8,639 nt of DNA from JAAYKS01 sp964479435 (lineage in GTDB: Bacteria; Bacillota; Clostridia; Saccharofermentanales; UBA5734): the NCBI GenBank assembly GCA_964479435.1, contig CAYZME010000075.1:1-8639 (forward strand), read 5' to 3'. This document shows positions 1 through 8,215 of the stretch, piece after piece (within the stretch, counting starts at the first letter, position 1; each line of letters opens with the position of its first letter). The notes beneath the pieces were generated by a model, which searched no databases, was not told where the DNA came from, and was given only the letters and a program-made list of their open reading frames with translations. Both the position numbers and the translations under genes were made by a program.

Positions 1-185
1 CCAAGGCGCGCGAGGTGCTCAATGCGCTGATCAACCTCAAGCCGATGGACGCCGACGAAGCCGCGCTGCAAATGGAAATGCTGGGGCACAGCTTTTTGCT
101 GTTTTTAGACCAGGATACCAGCAAAGTCGCGCTGGTTTACAAGCGCAAAGACGGGGATTACGGGTTGATTGAACCTCGTTATTGA
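1..185 (+). CDS. hpf: Ribosome hibernation promoting factor, long form (C-terminal end only)
   Basis: Only the last 60 codons are in the window; the reading frame enters at position 3 and ends at TGA 183-185. The residues read LKPMDADEAALQMEMLGH, then a short variable stretch, then VYKRKDGDYGLIEP. This is the conserved C-terminal domain of long-form HPF (S30AE family), usually seen as SLKPMDVEEA...LLGH...VYRRKDG.YGLIEP. In that family the N-terminal domain binds the 30S decoding region and this C-terminal domain pairs two 30S subunits, giving inactive 100S dimers in slow-growing cells. The N-terminal ribosome-binding half lies outside the window, so only the dimerisation domain is seen. The tail after the motif is just PRY. 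An intrinsic terminator follows 24 bases downstream, so the gene is probably transcribed separately from pcrA. Confidence 0.9.
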   Translation, partial: KAREVLNALINLKPMDADEAALQMEMLGHSFLLFLDQDTSKVALVYKRKDGDYGLIEPRY

Positions 186-209
186 GAGTCGGTACAAGTA
201 AAGAACAAG

Positions 210-246
210 AAGGCCGGCCGGTTGCGAAAAGCCGGCCTTTCTTTCG
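210..246 (+). terminator. Intrinsic terminator after hpf
   Basis: A perfect 9-bp inverted repeat, AAGGCCGGC (210-218) and GCCGGCCTT (231-239), encloses a 12-base loop and is followed by a T-rich run, TCTTTC. It lies between the hpf stop and the pcrA start and should end hpf transcription. The sequence before the stem is A-rich, so it may also work, less well, in the reverse direction. Confidence 0.75.
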
Positions 247-265
247 CTCTGTGCCGGCGGGTCAA

Positions 266-274
266 TGGTATCAT
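266..274 (+). promoter_or_regulatory. Candidate extended -10 promoter for pcrA
   Basis: TGG followed by TATCAT (269-274) fits an extended -10 element (TGn plus a TATAAT-like hexamer). No convincing -35 hexamer lies 16-18 bases upstream, which extended -10 promoters can tolerate. It sits between the hpf terminator and the pcrA start and predicts transcription from near 281, giving a leader of about 30 bases. It closely resembles the element before deoC. Confidence 0.5.
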
Positions 275-310
275 GGTAGTCTGAAAAAGAACGAACAAGG
301 GGTATTTTGC

Positions 311-2719
<2,409 letters not shown>

Positions 2720-2749
2720 AGCCCTTTGCCGGGGGCTACGGCACGCAGA

Positions 2750-2764
2750 GGCGACAGCATCGCC
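2750..2764. promoter_or_regulatory. Small dyad in the -35 region before deoC
   Basis: GGCGA and TCGCC form a perfect 5-bp inverted repeat around a 5-base centre, ending 13 bases before the candidate -10 hexamer. A repressor or activator could bind there. With such short arms in GC-rich DNA, chance is a real alternative. Confidence 0.25.
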
Positions 2765-2774
2765 GGTGGCATCG

Positions 2775-2783
2775 TGGTATGAT
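2775..2783 (+). promoter_or_regulatory. Candidate extended -10 promoter for the deoC operon
   Basis: TGG followed by TATGAT (2778-2783) is a good extended -10 element. There is no clear -35 hexamer at 16-18 bases. The expected start site is near 2790, giving a leader of about 54 bases before the deoC ATG. The gap after pcrA holds short GC-rich inverted repeats but no stem with a T run, so read-through from pcrA is also possible. Confidence 0.5.
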
Positions 2784-2843
2784 GACAGTACACAAAAAGC
2801 GGCGCCCGGCCGCCGCGAAATGAGTAGACACGTGGAGGGACCT

Positions 2844-3584
2844 ATGCGCGTATTGACGACAACGGAGCTGGCTCGAACCATCGATCACGCGGTGTTGCGC
2901 CCGGACGCCACCACCTATGATGTACGCGCCGCCTCTGAATTGGCCATGGAAAACGGCGTCGCCACGTTGTGTGTGCGCTCCGCCGACGTGATTCTGGCGG
3001 CATCCCTGCTCAAAGGCAGCGAGGTCGAAGTCGCGTCGGTCATCGGTTTTCCCCACGGCACCTCCTCGATCGCGTCCAAAGAGGCGGAAATCCGCCGTGC
3101 CATCCTCGATGGCGCCAAGGAAGTCGACGTCGTCATGAATTTTTCCCGGCTGTTGTCCGAGGATCTGGAATATCTCTCGACCGAGGTCCGCGCGCTGGTC
3201 GCGCGCACCCGCAATTACGGGGTCCTGATCAAAATCATCTTTGAAAACGCCTATCTCGACACCGCCGCCAAACGCGCGGCGTGTCGCATCTGCACAGCCG
3301 AGCAGGTCGATTTTGTCAAAACTTCCACCGGTTTCGCGCCCACAGGCGCCCGGGCGGCCGACCTGCAGCTGATGCATTCCTTGTGCGCGCCGCAGGTGCG
3401 CGTCAAAGCGTCCGGCGGCATCCGCACCCTCGACGCGGCCCTGGCCGCCCTCGCGCTGGGCGCCAGCCGCATCGGCACCTCGTCGACCGCTGACATTCTG
3501 CGCGACGCCGCCGCGCGGGAAGCCAACGGCGAGCTGGTGCTGCCGACCGCCGAAGAAGCCATCGCCGCCGGCCATTTGGGCTAG
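2844..3584 (+). CDS. deoC: Deoxyribose-phosphate aldolase
   Basis: This class I aldolase of 246 residues cleaves 2-deoxy-D-ribose 5-phosphate into glyceraldehyde 3-phosphate and acetaldehyde. It is the last step of deoxynucleoside catabolism in the cytoplasm. The Schiff-base lysine is K159 in VDFVKTSTGF. The second active-site lysine is K188 in VKASGGIRT, and the catalytic aspartate is likely D95 in KEVDVVMNF. The N-terminal signature reads IDHAVLRPDAT where most homologues have a DHTLLKP-like sequence. The phosphate-binding end (GGIRT, then ASRIGTSS) is intact. Length is normal for the short bacterial form. ATG 2844 was chosen because GGAGG (2834-2838) lies 5 bases upstream; the open frame extends back to 2766, but that stretch overlaps the promoter. 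It is probably the first gene of an operon with the dGTPase and yfbR genes. Its TAG stop shares its G with an alternative GTG start for the next gene. Confidence 0.96.
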   Translation: MRVLTTTELARTIDHAVLRPDATTYDVRAASELAMENGVATLCVRSADVILAASLLKGSEVEVASVIGFPHGTSSIASKEAEIRRAILDGAKEVDVVMNFSRLLSEDLEYLSTEVRALVARTRNYGVLIKIIFENAYLDTAAKRAACRICTAEQVDFVKTSTGFAPTGARAADLQLMHSLCAPQVRVKASGGIRTLDAALAALALGASRIGTSSTADILRDAAAREANGELVLPTAEEAIAAGHLG

Positions 3585-3591
3585 TGTCGCC

Positions 3592-3599
3592 GGGAGGGG
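3592..3599 (+). promoter_or_regulatory. Ribosome binding site that sets the dgt start
   Basis: GGGAGGGG contains GGAGG (3593-3597), 4 bases before ATG 3602. The in-frame GTG at 3584 has no Shine-Dalgarno sequence before it, and ATG 3611 would be 13 bases away. ATG 3602 is therefore preferred, although GTG 3584 overlaps the deoC stop and could be used by coupling. Confidence 0.6.
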
Positions 3600-3601
3600 C
3601 C

Positions 3602-4753
3602 ATGCAGGGCATGTTGCCACGGCAAATCAAAGAAGAACGCGAGCTGCGGATTCTTTCGCCGCTGGCCACGCGCAGCGCCGCCGGCCTGGGCCGCAGGGTG
3701 CCCGAAGCACCCTGCGCCGTGCGCACCGATTTTGAGCGCGACACCGGCCGGATCCTCTATTCGCTGGATTTTCGCCGCCTGCGGCACAAAACCCAGGTGT
3801 TTTTCAATCCGCAAAACGACCATATATGTACCCGTATGGAGCACGTCCTGTACGTCAAATACATTGCCTGCACAATCGCCAGCGCGCTGGGGCTCAACAC
3901 CGATCTGGTCGAGGCCATCGCGTTGGCCCACGATCTGGGGCACGCCCCGTTCGGACACAGCGGCGAGCGCCAGCTGTCCGCGCTGTTTGGGCGGTACGAG
4001 CCGGGGGCCGCCTTCCGGCACGAGCAACACAGCTTGCGCGTGGTCGATCGCTTGGCCGCCCGCCCGGGCCATGTAGGCCCAGGCGGCATCAATCTGACAT
4101 ATGAGGTGCGCGACGGGATCGCGTCCCACTGCGGAGAGCAATACGAGGAGCGGGTGCTGGTGCCCCGCCGGGATCGGGCGCCCATCGATCTGCACGCGCC
4201 GGCGGCCGCCGGCGAGCGCATGCCATCGACACTGGAGGGCTGTACGGTTCGCATGGCCGACAAAATCGCCTATGTCGGCCGCGACATCGAAGACGCCGCG
4301 CGCGCCGGGATTATGGAGATGACGGATATCCCGGGCGCGATCCGCTCGACCCTGGGCAAAACCAACGGCGAAATGATCAACACGCTGGTGCGGGATATCA
4401 TCGAGCAAAGCATCGGGCAGGATCGCGTCGCGATGAGCGATGAAGTCGGGCAGGCACTGGAAGATCTGCTGCAAGAGAATGTGCGGCGCATCTACCGCTC
4501 GGACAAGATCAAACAATACGAGGCCAAAGCCAATCTGACGCTGGCCGGTGTCTTTGAGGGGTTGTACGCCGCGGCGCAGGACCCCGAACGCCTGCAGGCC
4601 GCCGGCGACGAGGTACTGGAGGCCTTTTACCGGTATCTGACGACCCGCGGGTACGACGACGGCGATTCGATCGCCCGCCGGGTGACCGATTATGTGGCGG
4701 GCATGAGCGACAATTTTGCCACCCGCTGCTATGAAAGACTGTATTGGGTCTGA
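3602..4753 (+). CDS. dgt: Deoxyguanosinetriphosphate triphosphohydrolase family protein (HD domain)
   Basis: This 383-residue HD-superfamily phosphohydrolase should convert a dNTP, classically dGTP, to the deoxynucleoside and triphosphate. The N-terminal block (VRTDFERDTGRILYSLDF, then RRLRHKTQVFF, residues about 40-68) is the dGTPase signature. The metal-binding HD residues are H81 (RMEH), H110-D111 (AHDLGHAPFGHSGE) and D210 (VRMADKIAY). H130 and H133 in RHEQHSLRVV match the conserved region usually read as HNxQSLR. The stretch after the HKTQVF motif reads NPQNDHICTRMEHVLYV, where the common form has PEGDHYRTRLTHTLEV. This may mark a distinct subfamily, so substrate preference should not be assumed; dNTPase activity in this family can be activated by other dNTPs. 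The gene starts 17 bases after deoC and is followed by a second HD hydrolase, yfbR. The family call is firm and dGTP as the only substrate is inferred. Confidence 0.9.
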   Translation: MQGMLPRQIKEERELRILSPLATRSAAGLGRRVPEAPCAVRTDFERDTGRILYSLDFRRLRHKTQVFFNPQNDHICTRMEHVLYVKYIACTIASALGLNTDLVEAIALAHDLGHAPFGHSGERQLSALFGRYEPGAAFRHEQHSLRVVDRLAARPGHVGPGGINLTYEVRDGIASHCGEQYEERVLVPRRDRAPIDLHAPAAAGERMPSTLEGCTVRMADKIAYVGRDIEDAARAGIMEMTDIPGAIRSTLGKTNGEMINTLVRDIIEQSIGQDRVAMSDEVGQALEDLLQENVRRIYRSDKIKQYEAKANLTLAGVFEGLYAAAQDPERLQAAGDEVLEAFYRYLTTRGYDDGDSIARRVTDYVAGMSDNFATRCYERLYWV

Positions 4754-4756
4754 GCG

Positions 4757-4799
4757 GCCGGCGCCCGGTACGCGCGGCCGCGGGCGCCTCGGCGCCGGC
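4757..4799. repeat. Perfect 9-bp inverted repeat between dgt and yfbR
   Basis: GCCGGCGCC (4757-4765) and GGCGCCGGC (4791-4799) are exact reverse complements separated by 25 bases, which include a further palindrome, CGCGGCCGCG (4773-4782). The RNA would fold into a very stable GC hairpin just after the dgt stop. No T run follows, so it is not a typical intrinsic terminator. It could stabilise the upstream mRNA end, pause RNA polymerase or partly separate dgt from yfbR expression. Confidence 0.45.
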
Positions 4800-4822
4800 A
4801 AGGGACAGGGGGAGACCCCACC

Positions 4823-4830
4823 AAAGGAGG
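4823..4830 (+). promoter_or_regulatory. Strong ribosome binding site for yfbR
   Basis: AAAGGAGG is close to a perfect match to the 16S rRNA tail and lies 7 bases before GTG 4838. It settles the GTG start and suggests that yfbR is translated efficiently despite the non-ATG codon. Confidence 0.8.
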
Positions 4831-4837
4831 ACTGCGC

Positions 4838-5437
4838 GTGAACGGCAGCTTTTTCGCGATGATGCAACGGATGCGCTACATCAATCGATGGGGCCTGATG
4901 CGCAATACGCAGCCGGAGAACATCCAGGAGCACAGCCTGGAAGTGGCGATGATCGCCCACGCGCTGGCGGTGATCCGCCGCGATCGCTTTCCTGACGCGC
5001 GGCCGGCCATCGATCCCGACCGGGTGGTGGCGTACGCGATTTACCACGACGCGACGGAAATTTTGACCGGGGATCTGCCGACGCCGGTCAAGTACCACAA
5101 CGAGGCCATCCGCGAGGCATATAGCCAGGTCGAGCGGGTCGCGGCCGATACGCTGCTGGGCATGTTGCCGGCGGAGATGCGGGCGACGTACGGCGCGTTG
5201 TTGCGCCCCGACCGCTCGGATCCGCTCGTCGACGCGATGATGTGGATCGTCAAAGCCGCGGACCGCATGGCCGCGTATATCAAATGCATCGAAGAGGAAA
5301 AAGCGGGCAATCGGGAATTCCACGAGGCGCAAAAAGCCATCCGCGCCCTGATCGACGAGATCCCGTTGCCCGAGGTCGCCTACTTCATGGAGCATTTTAT
5401 CCCCGCGTACTCCCTGACTTTGGACCAACTCAGATAA
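4838..5437 (+). CDS. yfbR: YfbR-like 5'-deoxynucleotidase (HD domain)
   Basis: This 199-residue protein matches E. coli YfbR along its whole length. That enzyme is a cytoplasmic, metal-dependent HD-domain phosphatase that removes the 5'-phosphate from deoxyribonucleoside monophosphates. Shared blocks are INRWGLMRN (15-23), ENIQEHSLEVAMIAHALA (27-44) and the block from YHDATE to TPVKY (69-86), with YFMEHFIP near the C-terminus. Metal ligands are H32, H70, D71 and D142 (VKAAD). R17 and W18 correspond to the residues that select deoxyribose in YfbR, and E74 to its catalytic glutamate. All key residues are present, so it is probably active. GTG 4838 is the start, supported by AAAGGAGG 7 bases upstream. 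It follows the dGTPase and deoC genes and fits a role in clearing deoxynucleotides. The next gene starts 27 bases downstream. Confidence 0.94.
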   Translation: MNGSFFAMMQRMRYINRWGLMRNTQPENIQEHSLEVAMIAHALAVIRRDRFPDARPAIDPDRVVAYAIYHDATEILTGDLPTPVKYHNEAIREAYSQVERVAADTLLGMLPAEMRATYGALLRPDRSDPLVDAMMWIVKAADRMAAYIKCIEEEKAGNREFHEAQKAIRALIDEIPLPEVAYFMEHFIPAYSLTLDQLR

Positions 5438-5451
5438 CGGCCGCCTGGCCG
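5438..5451 (+). other. Short hairpin between yfbR stop and the next ribosome binding site
   Basis: CGGCC (5438-5442) and GGCCG (5447-5451) form a perfect 5-bp stem with the loop GCCT. It begins right after the yfbR stop and ends 3 bases before the AGGAG site (5455-5459) of the hydrolase gene. It has no T run. Ribosomes finishing yfbR would melt it, so weak translational coupling is possible. Confidence 0.3.
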
Positions 5452-5464
5452 CACAGGAGCGACG

Positions 5465-8050
5465 ATGCGATCTTCCCCCCTTGACACGCCCGAAGCCCCG
5501 GCCGCATTGCGGCCACCGCCCACCGGAATGCGCCGCGCGCGGCCGGTAGAGCTAGGGACCCGGGCCGCGGCGTTGCTGGGGATCGTCTTGTTGTTGGCCG
5601 CGGGCGTGTGGGTACACCGGCGGGTGGCCGGCGATGAGGCGGCGCGCGCGGCGGCAAGAGCCACCCAGACAGAGTCGGGCGGGTCCGAATTGGTCGCCCG
5701 GGCCGCGGCGGTCAGTGACCATAATGCGGTCGGGGTATCGGACGCGGGCGCGGCGCGCTGGCGGCGTGAATTAACGATGGGGGCACAGAGCCCGACTTCG
5801 CTTTTGCTGCGCGTCTTTACCGCCACGTCGTACCTGGTGGCTGAACACAACGATCGCGCCTTTGCCCGCGATCTGTACGAAGTGCGCGTGGGTGAACCGC
5901 CGTCGGGCGGCTGGCTGGATCGCGCGGATGTGTTTTTTGCCAAAGGCGGCAGCCGTGTCAGCCTGCTACAGACCGTGCCGGAGATCCCGGCCATCGCCGC
6001 GCCCGAGGGTTCAGTCCGTGCCTTCGCCGTGACCGCCGGTTTTCCCCGCATCGACCGCGTGACGATCGGGACGGCGGTCGCTGCCGGACAATGCCGCCTG
6101 GATCATGTACAGGCGCGCCTGATGTTATATGTCAATGGCCATTTGCGTTCGGACACCCTGATCGACACCTCGGACCAGACGTTTGAAGTGACCTGGGATA
6201 CCCGCGAAGAAAAGCCGGGCGGGCACGACGTGGCGGTGTTGCTGCGCAGTTCGGACGGCCGCGGCCGCGTCGTGGAAAAAGGATCCTTTACGGTTCCGCG
6301 CACGGTTGAACTGGCGGATGAACGGGTGTATGACACCCAATTGGTCGGGCATGAGCAATGGTATTACCTGACCCCGGCGACGCGGGATGTGCTGTTCAAC
6401 GCCCATCTCGCGGAGGGGGATCTTGCGCTGCGTTTATACGACCTCGAGGGCCGGTTGTTGCTGGCAACGGACAATCGCGGCGACGCCCATGAAACACTGC
6501 GTTACCGCGGGGAGAACGACCGCGTGTACTATGCGCGCGTCCGACGCGGCACCGCGCCTGGCGCCGCGGGGCAGAGCAACACCGACCCGGTGTCGTACAC
6601 GGTCACCACGGCGGATCTCTCGGCGCGCCTGTTGGCAACGGATGAGATTTTTGCCGTCCGCTCTGTGGACGAAGTCCGGCAGTCGCTTGTGGTAGTGGAC
6701 CACGCTGGCGCGGAGCACAGTTATCCGGCCGCGGAGGTCGAGCTCATCGCCTATACGGGGCGGCTGTCGGCCCTGGAAATCCTTTTGCCGGACGGATCCC
6801 CCGCCGGGTTGTATCCGGATTTTGACCGCGAAACCGGGGAATATGGCTTGTATTTGCCCGCCGAAACGCCGCTCGACCGCGACGGTTTGCGGTGTTTTAT
6901 CGAGGCCCAGGAAGGCGAAGCGGCCGCGCTGACGGTGACGCACAACATGGAGGGCGGCATCCAGGAACGCCTCCCGTCCGACGGGATGTGGGCTCCCGCG
7001 CGCTCCGAAAACCGCCTGTCGATCGAGGTGACCGGCTACGACGGCAGCAGCCGCACCTATACGGTTTATGTGCTCTACAGTCCGCACACGCGCGGTTACG
7101 ACGCCGAAACTCTGCACGGATTTCCCGTCGGTTACCGTTCCGGTTTGTGGTTGCTGCATAATCTGCATCCGGATTACCGGTACGAGCCGTTTGACACCGG
7201 GATCGATTGGGCCGATTTCATCGCCGTCCAGGACGCGGGCGGACGCAGCCTGGTCCAGTCGGGGCGGGTGTTGGACAGCTGGGTTGTACCCGACAGTCCC
7301 GTATACGACGGCACGGCCTGGAAAGCCGCCGCTCGCCCGGTGATCGAGCATTACGCCGATCCGCGCAATTTCCTGCGCCAGGAATCGCTGTTCCAGTTTG
7401 AACGTCTCGACTTCAACACCGATGTGCAGACGCAGGACGGGATCCGCGCCATCCTGCGCGGCACCTTTATGGAAACGCGTTTGGACTTTTATACCGATCT
7501 ATTTATGCGCGCGGGGGAAAATGCCGGGATCAGCCCTTATTTTCTCGCCAGCCGCGCGGTTCAGGAGATGGGATCCACCGGCGAGTCGCCGCTGGCGCAT
7601 GGCACATTGCCCGGGTATGAGGGCTATTATAACTTTTTCAACATCGGTTCTTATCCCAACCCCGCGGTCCCCGACGGCCAGCGGATCAACGGCGCGTTGT
7701 TCGCGATGTACGGGAACGACCCGGAGGAACAGGAGATCACGCCGGACGAAGCGGCGGTTCTGTTGCCGTGGGATACCGCGGAAAAAGCCATCGTCGGCGG
7801 CGCGGTCTTTATCGCCGACCGGTATGTGGCGGCGGGACAAAACACCTTGTATTTTCAAAAGTTTGACGTGATCCCCGAGAACGGTTTGTACACGCGCCAA
7901 TACGCGCAGAACATCCAGATGGCCTGGGCGGAGGGGCGGCGCTACTACACCGCGTATCGCGAAATCGGGCTGGAGGACGCCGCCTTCGTTTTCCGCATTC
8001 CCTTTTACAATGACATGCCGGCGACACCGGTTCGCCTGCTGGTGCGTTGA
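5465..8050 (+). CDS. Membrane-anchored cell wall N-acetylglucosaminidase with beta-sandwich repeats
   Basis: This 861-residue protein probably cuts the glycan strands of peptidoglycan outside the membrane. Residues about 34-50 are a single hydrophobic segment (ALLGIVLLLAAGVWV) after a Pro/Arg-rich N-terminus and act as anchor or signal. About 185-278 looks like an Ig-type beta domain. About 283-381 resembles a pre-peptidase C-terminal (PPC) fold (LRLYDLEGRLLLATDNRG). About 431-538 resembles a cadherin-like beta-sandwich ending in GSSRTYTVYV. The catalytic half starts with the lead-in FPVGYRSGLWLLHNLHPDY (553-571), then ADPRNFLRQESLFQFERLDF (631-650). Next come SPYFLASRAVQEMGS (690-704), GYEGYYNFFNIGSY (717-730), PWDTAEKAIVGGAVFIADRY (768-787) and GQNTLYFQKFDV (791-802). 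This order matches GH73-like glucosaminidases of Clostridia; E701 in VQEMGS is the likely catalytic acid. ATG 5465 is supported by AGGAG 5 bases upstream. It may be the last gene of the deoC operon. Family assignment of the catalytic half is firm, the outer beta domains less so. Confidence 0.88.
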   Translation: MRSSPLDTPEAPAALRPPPTGMRRARPVELGTRAAALLGIVLLLAAGVWVHRRVAGDEAARAAARATQTESGGSELVARAAAVSDHNAVGVSDAGAARWRRELTMGAQSPTSLLLRVFTATSYLVAEHNDRAFARDLYEVRVGEPPSGGWLDRADVFFAKGGSRVSLLQTVPEIPAIAAPEGSVRAFAVTAGFPRIDRVTIGTAVAAGQCRLDHVQARLMLYVNGHLRSDTLIDTSDQTFEVTWDTREEKPGGHDVAVLLRSSDGRGRVVEKGSFTVPRTVELADERVYDTQLVGHEQWYYLTPATRDVLFNAHLAEGDLALRLYDLEGRLLLATDNRGDAHETLRYRGENDRVYYARVRRGTAPGAAGQSNTDPVSYTVTTADLSARLLATDEIFAVRSVDEVRQSLVVVDHAGAEHSYPAAEVELIAYTGRLSALEILLPDGSPAGLYPDFDRETGEYGLYLPAETPLDRDGLRCFIEAQEGEAAALTVTHNMEGGIQERLPSDGMWAPARSENRLSIEVTGYDGSSRTYTVYVLYSPHTRGYDAETLHGFPVGYRSGLWLLHNLHPDYRYEPFDTGIDWADFIAVQDAGGRSLVQSGRVLDSWVVPDSPVYDGTAWKAAARPVIEHYADPRNFLRQESLFQFERLDFNTDVQTQDGIRAILRGTFMETRLDFYTDLFMRAGENAGISPYFLASRAVQEMGSTGESPLAHGTLPGYEGYYNFFNIGSYPNPAVPDGQRINGALFAMYGNDPEEQEITPDEAAVLLPWDTAEKAIVGGAVFIADRYVAAGQNTLYFQKFDVIPENGLYTRQYAQNIQMAWAEGRRYYTAYREIGLEDAAFVFRIPFYNDMPATPVRLLVR

Positions 8051-8055
8051 TTTTT

Positions 8056-8082
8056 GTGTGCCCTGTCGGCACGTTACCTTTT
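8056..8082 (+). terminator. Possible weak terminator after the hydrolase gene
   Basis: GTGCC (8058-8062) and GGCAC (8068-8072) form a 5-bp stem with the loop CTGTC, extendable by G-T pairs. The following sequence, GTTACCTTTTC, has only a short delayed T run. It is the only terminator-like element before the next promoter. Confidence 0.3.
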
Positions 8083-8114
8083 CATACAGGTGTAACGAGC
8101 GTGTAGCGAACGGG

Positions 8115-8123
8115 TGCTATACT
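8115..8123 (+). promoter_or_regulatory. Candidate extended -10 promoter for the SH3-domain gene
   Basis: TGC followed by TATACT (8118-8123) fits an extended -10 element. No clear -35 hexamer is seen at 16-18 bases. The expected start site is near 8130, leaving a leader of about 86 bases, much longer than for pcrA or deoC. Confidence 0.5.
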
Positions 8124-8124
8124 G

Positions 8125-8136
8125 TGAACCTGTTCA
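8125..8136. promoter_or_regulatory. 12-bp dyad at the expected transcription start (possible operator)
   Basis: TGAAC and GTTCA flank the centre CT, a perfect 5-bp inverted repeat. It begins one base after the -10 hexamer and covers the predicted start site, where a bound repressor would block transcription. The Bacillus LexA box is GAAC-N4-GTTC; the spacer here is only 2 bases, so this is not a standard SOS box. The regulator is unknown. Confidence 0.4.
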
Positions 8137-8181
8137 GGCAGCTTGTATTCCGCATCAAATCGGAGGCGCTGCCGGCGGAAT
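8137..8181 (+). promoter_or_regulatory. Structured leader with pseudoknot-like interleaved pairing
   Basis: GGCAGC (8137-8142) pairs with GCTGCC (8168-8173), and ATTCCGC (8147-8153) pairs with GCGGAAT (8175-8181). The order A-B-A'-B' is that of an H-type pseudoknot, or of two exclusive stems. A third element, GAATC and GATTC (8178-8182 and 8186-8190), competes with the second stem. It lies in the leader about 25 bases before the ribosome binding site. I do not recognise a known riboswitch consensus. Confidence 0.4.
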
Positions 8182-8205
8182 CGTAGATTCGTACCTTTGG
8201 TCGAC

Positions 8206-8210
8206 AGGAG
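8206..8210 (+). promoter_or_regulatory. Ribosome binding site that sets a GTG start
   Basis: AGGAG lies 5 bases before GTG 8216. A second in-frame GTG at 8222 would be 11 bases away, so 8216 is preferred. Confidence 0.65.
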
Positions 8211-8215
8211 CCACA

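Noticed and set aside
182..310. N-terminal extension of pcrA by 43 codons
   Set aside because: The stretch contains the hpf terminator and the candidate promoter; ATG 311 has a ribosome binding site and fits the family N-terminus.
2720..2742. Intrinsic terminator after pcrA
   Set aside because: Short inverted repeats (AGCCC with GGGCT, GCCG with CGGC) exist, but no T run follows either stem.
2766..2843. N-terminal extension of deoC by 26 codons
   Set aside because: It overlaps the extended -10 promoter. ATG 2844 has a good Shine-Dalgarno sequence and begins at the usual family N-terminus.
3581..5428. Open frame of 615 codons on the - strand opposite dgt and yfbR
   Set aside because: It spans two well-supported genes on the other strand and the gap between them, and its Arg/Gly/Ala-rich translation resembles no family.
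8125..8136. LexA (SOS) box
   Set aside because: The half-sites GAAC and GTTC are present but the spacer is 2 bases, not 4, so it does not meet the Bacillus LexA consensus.
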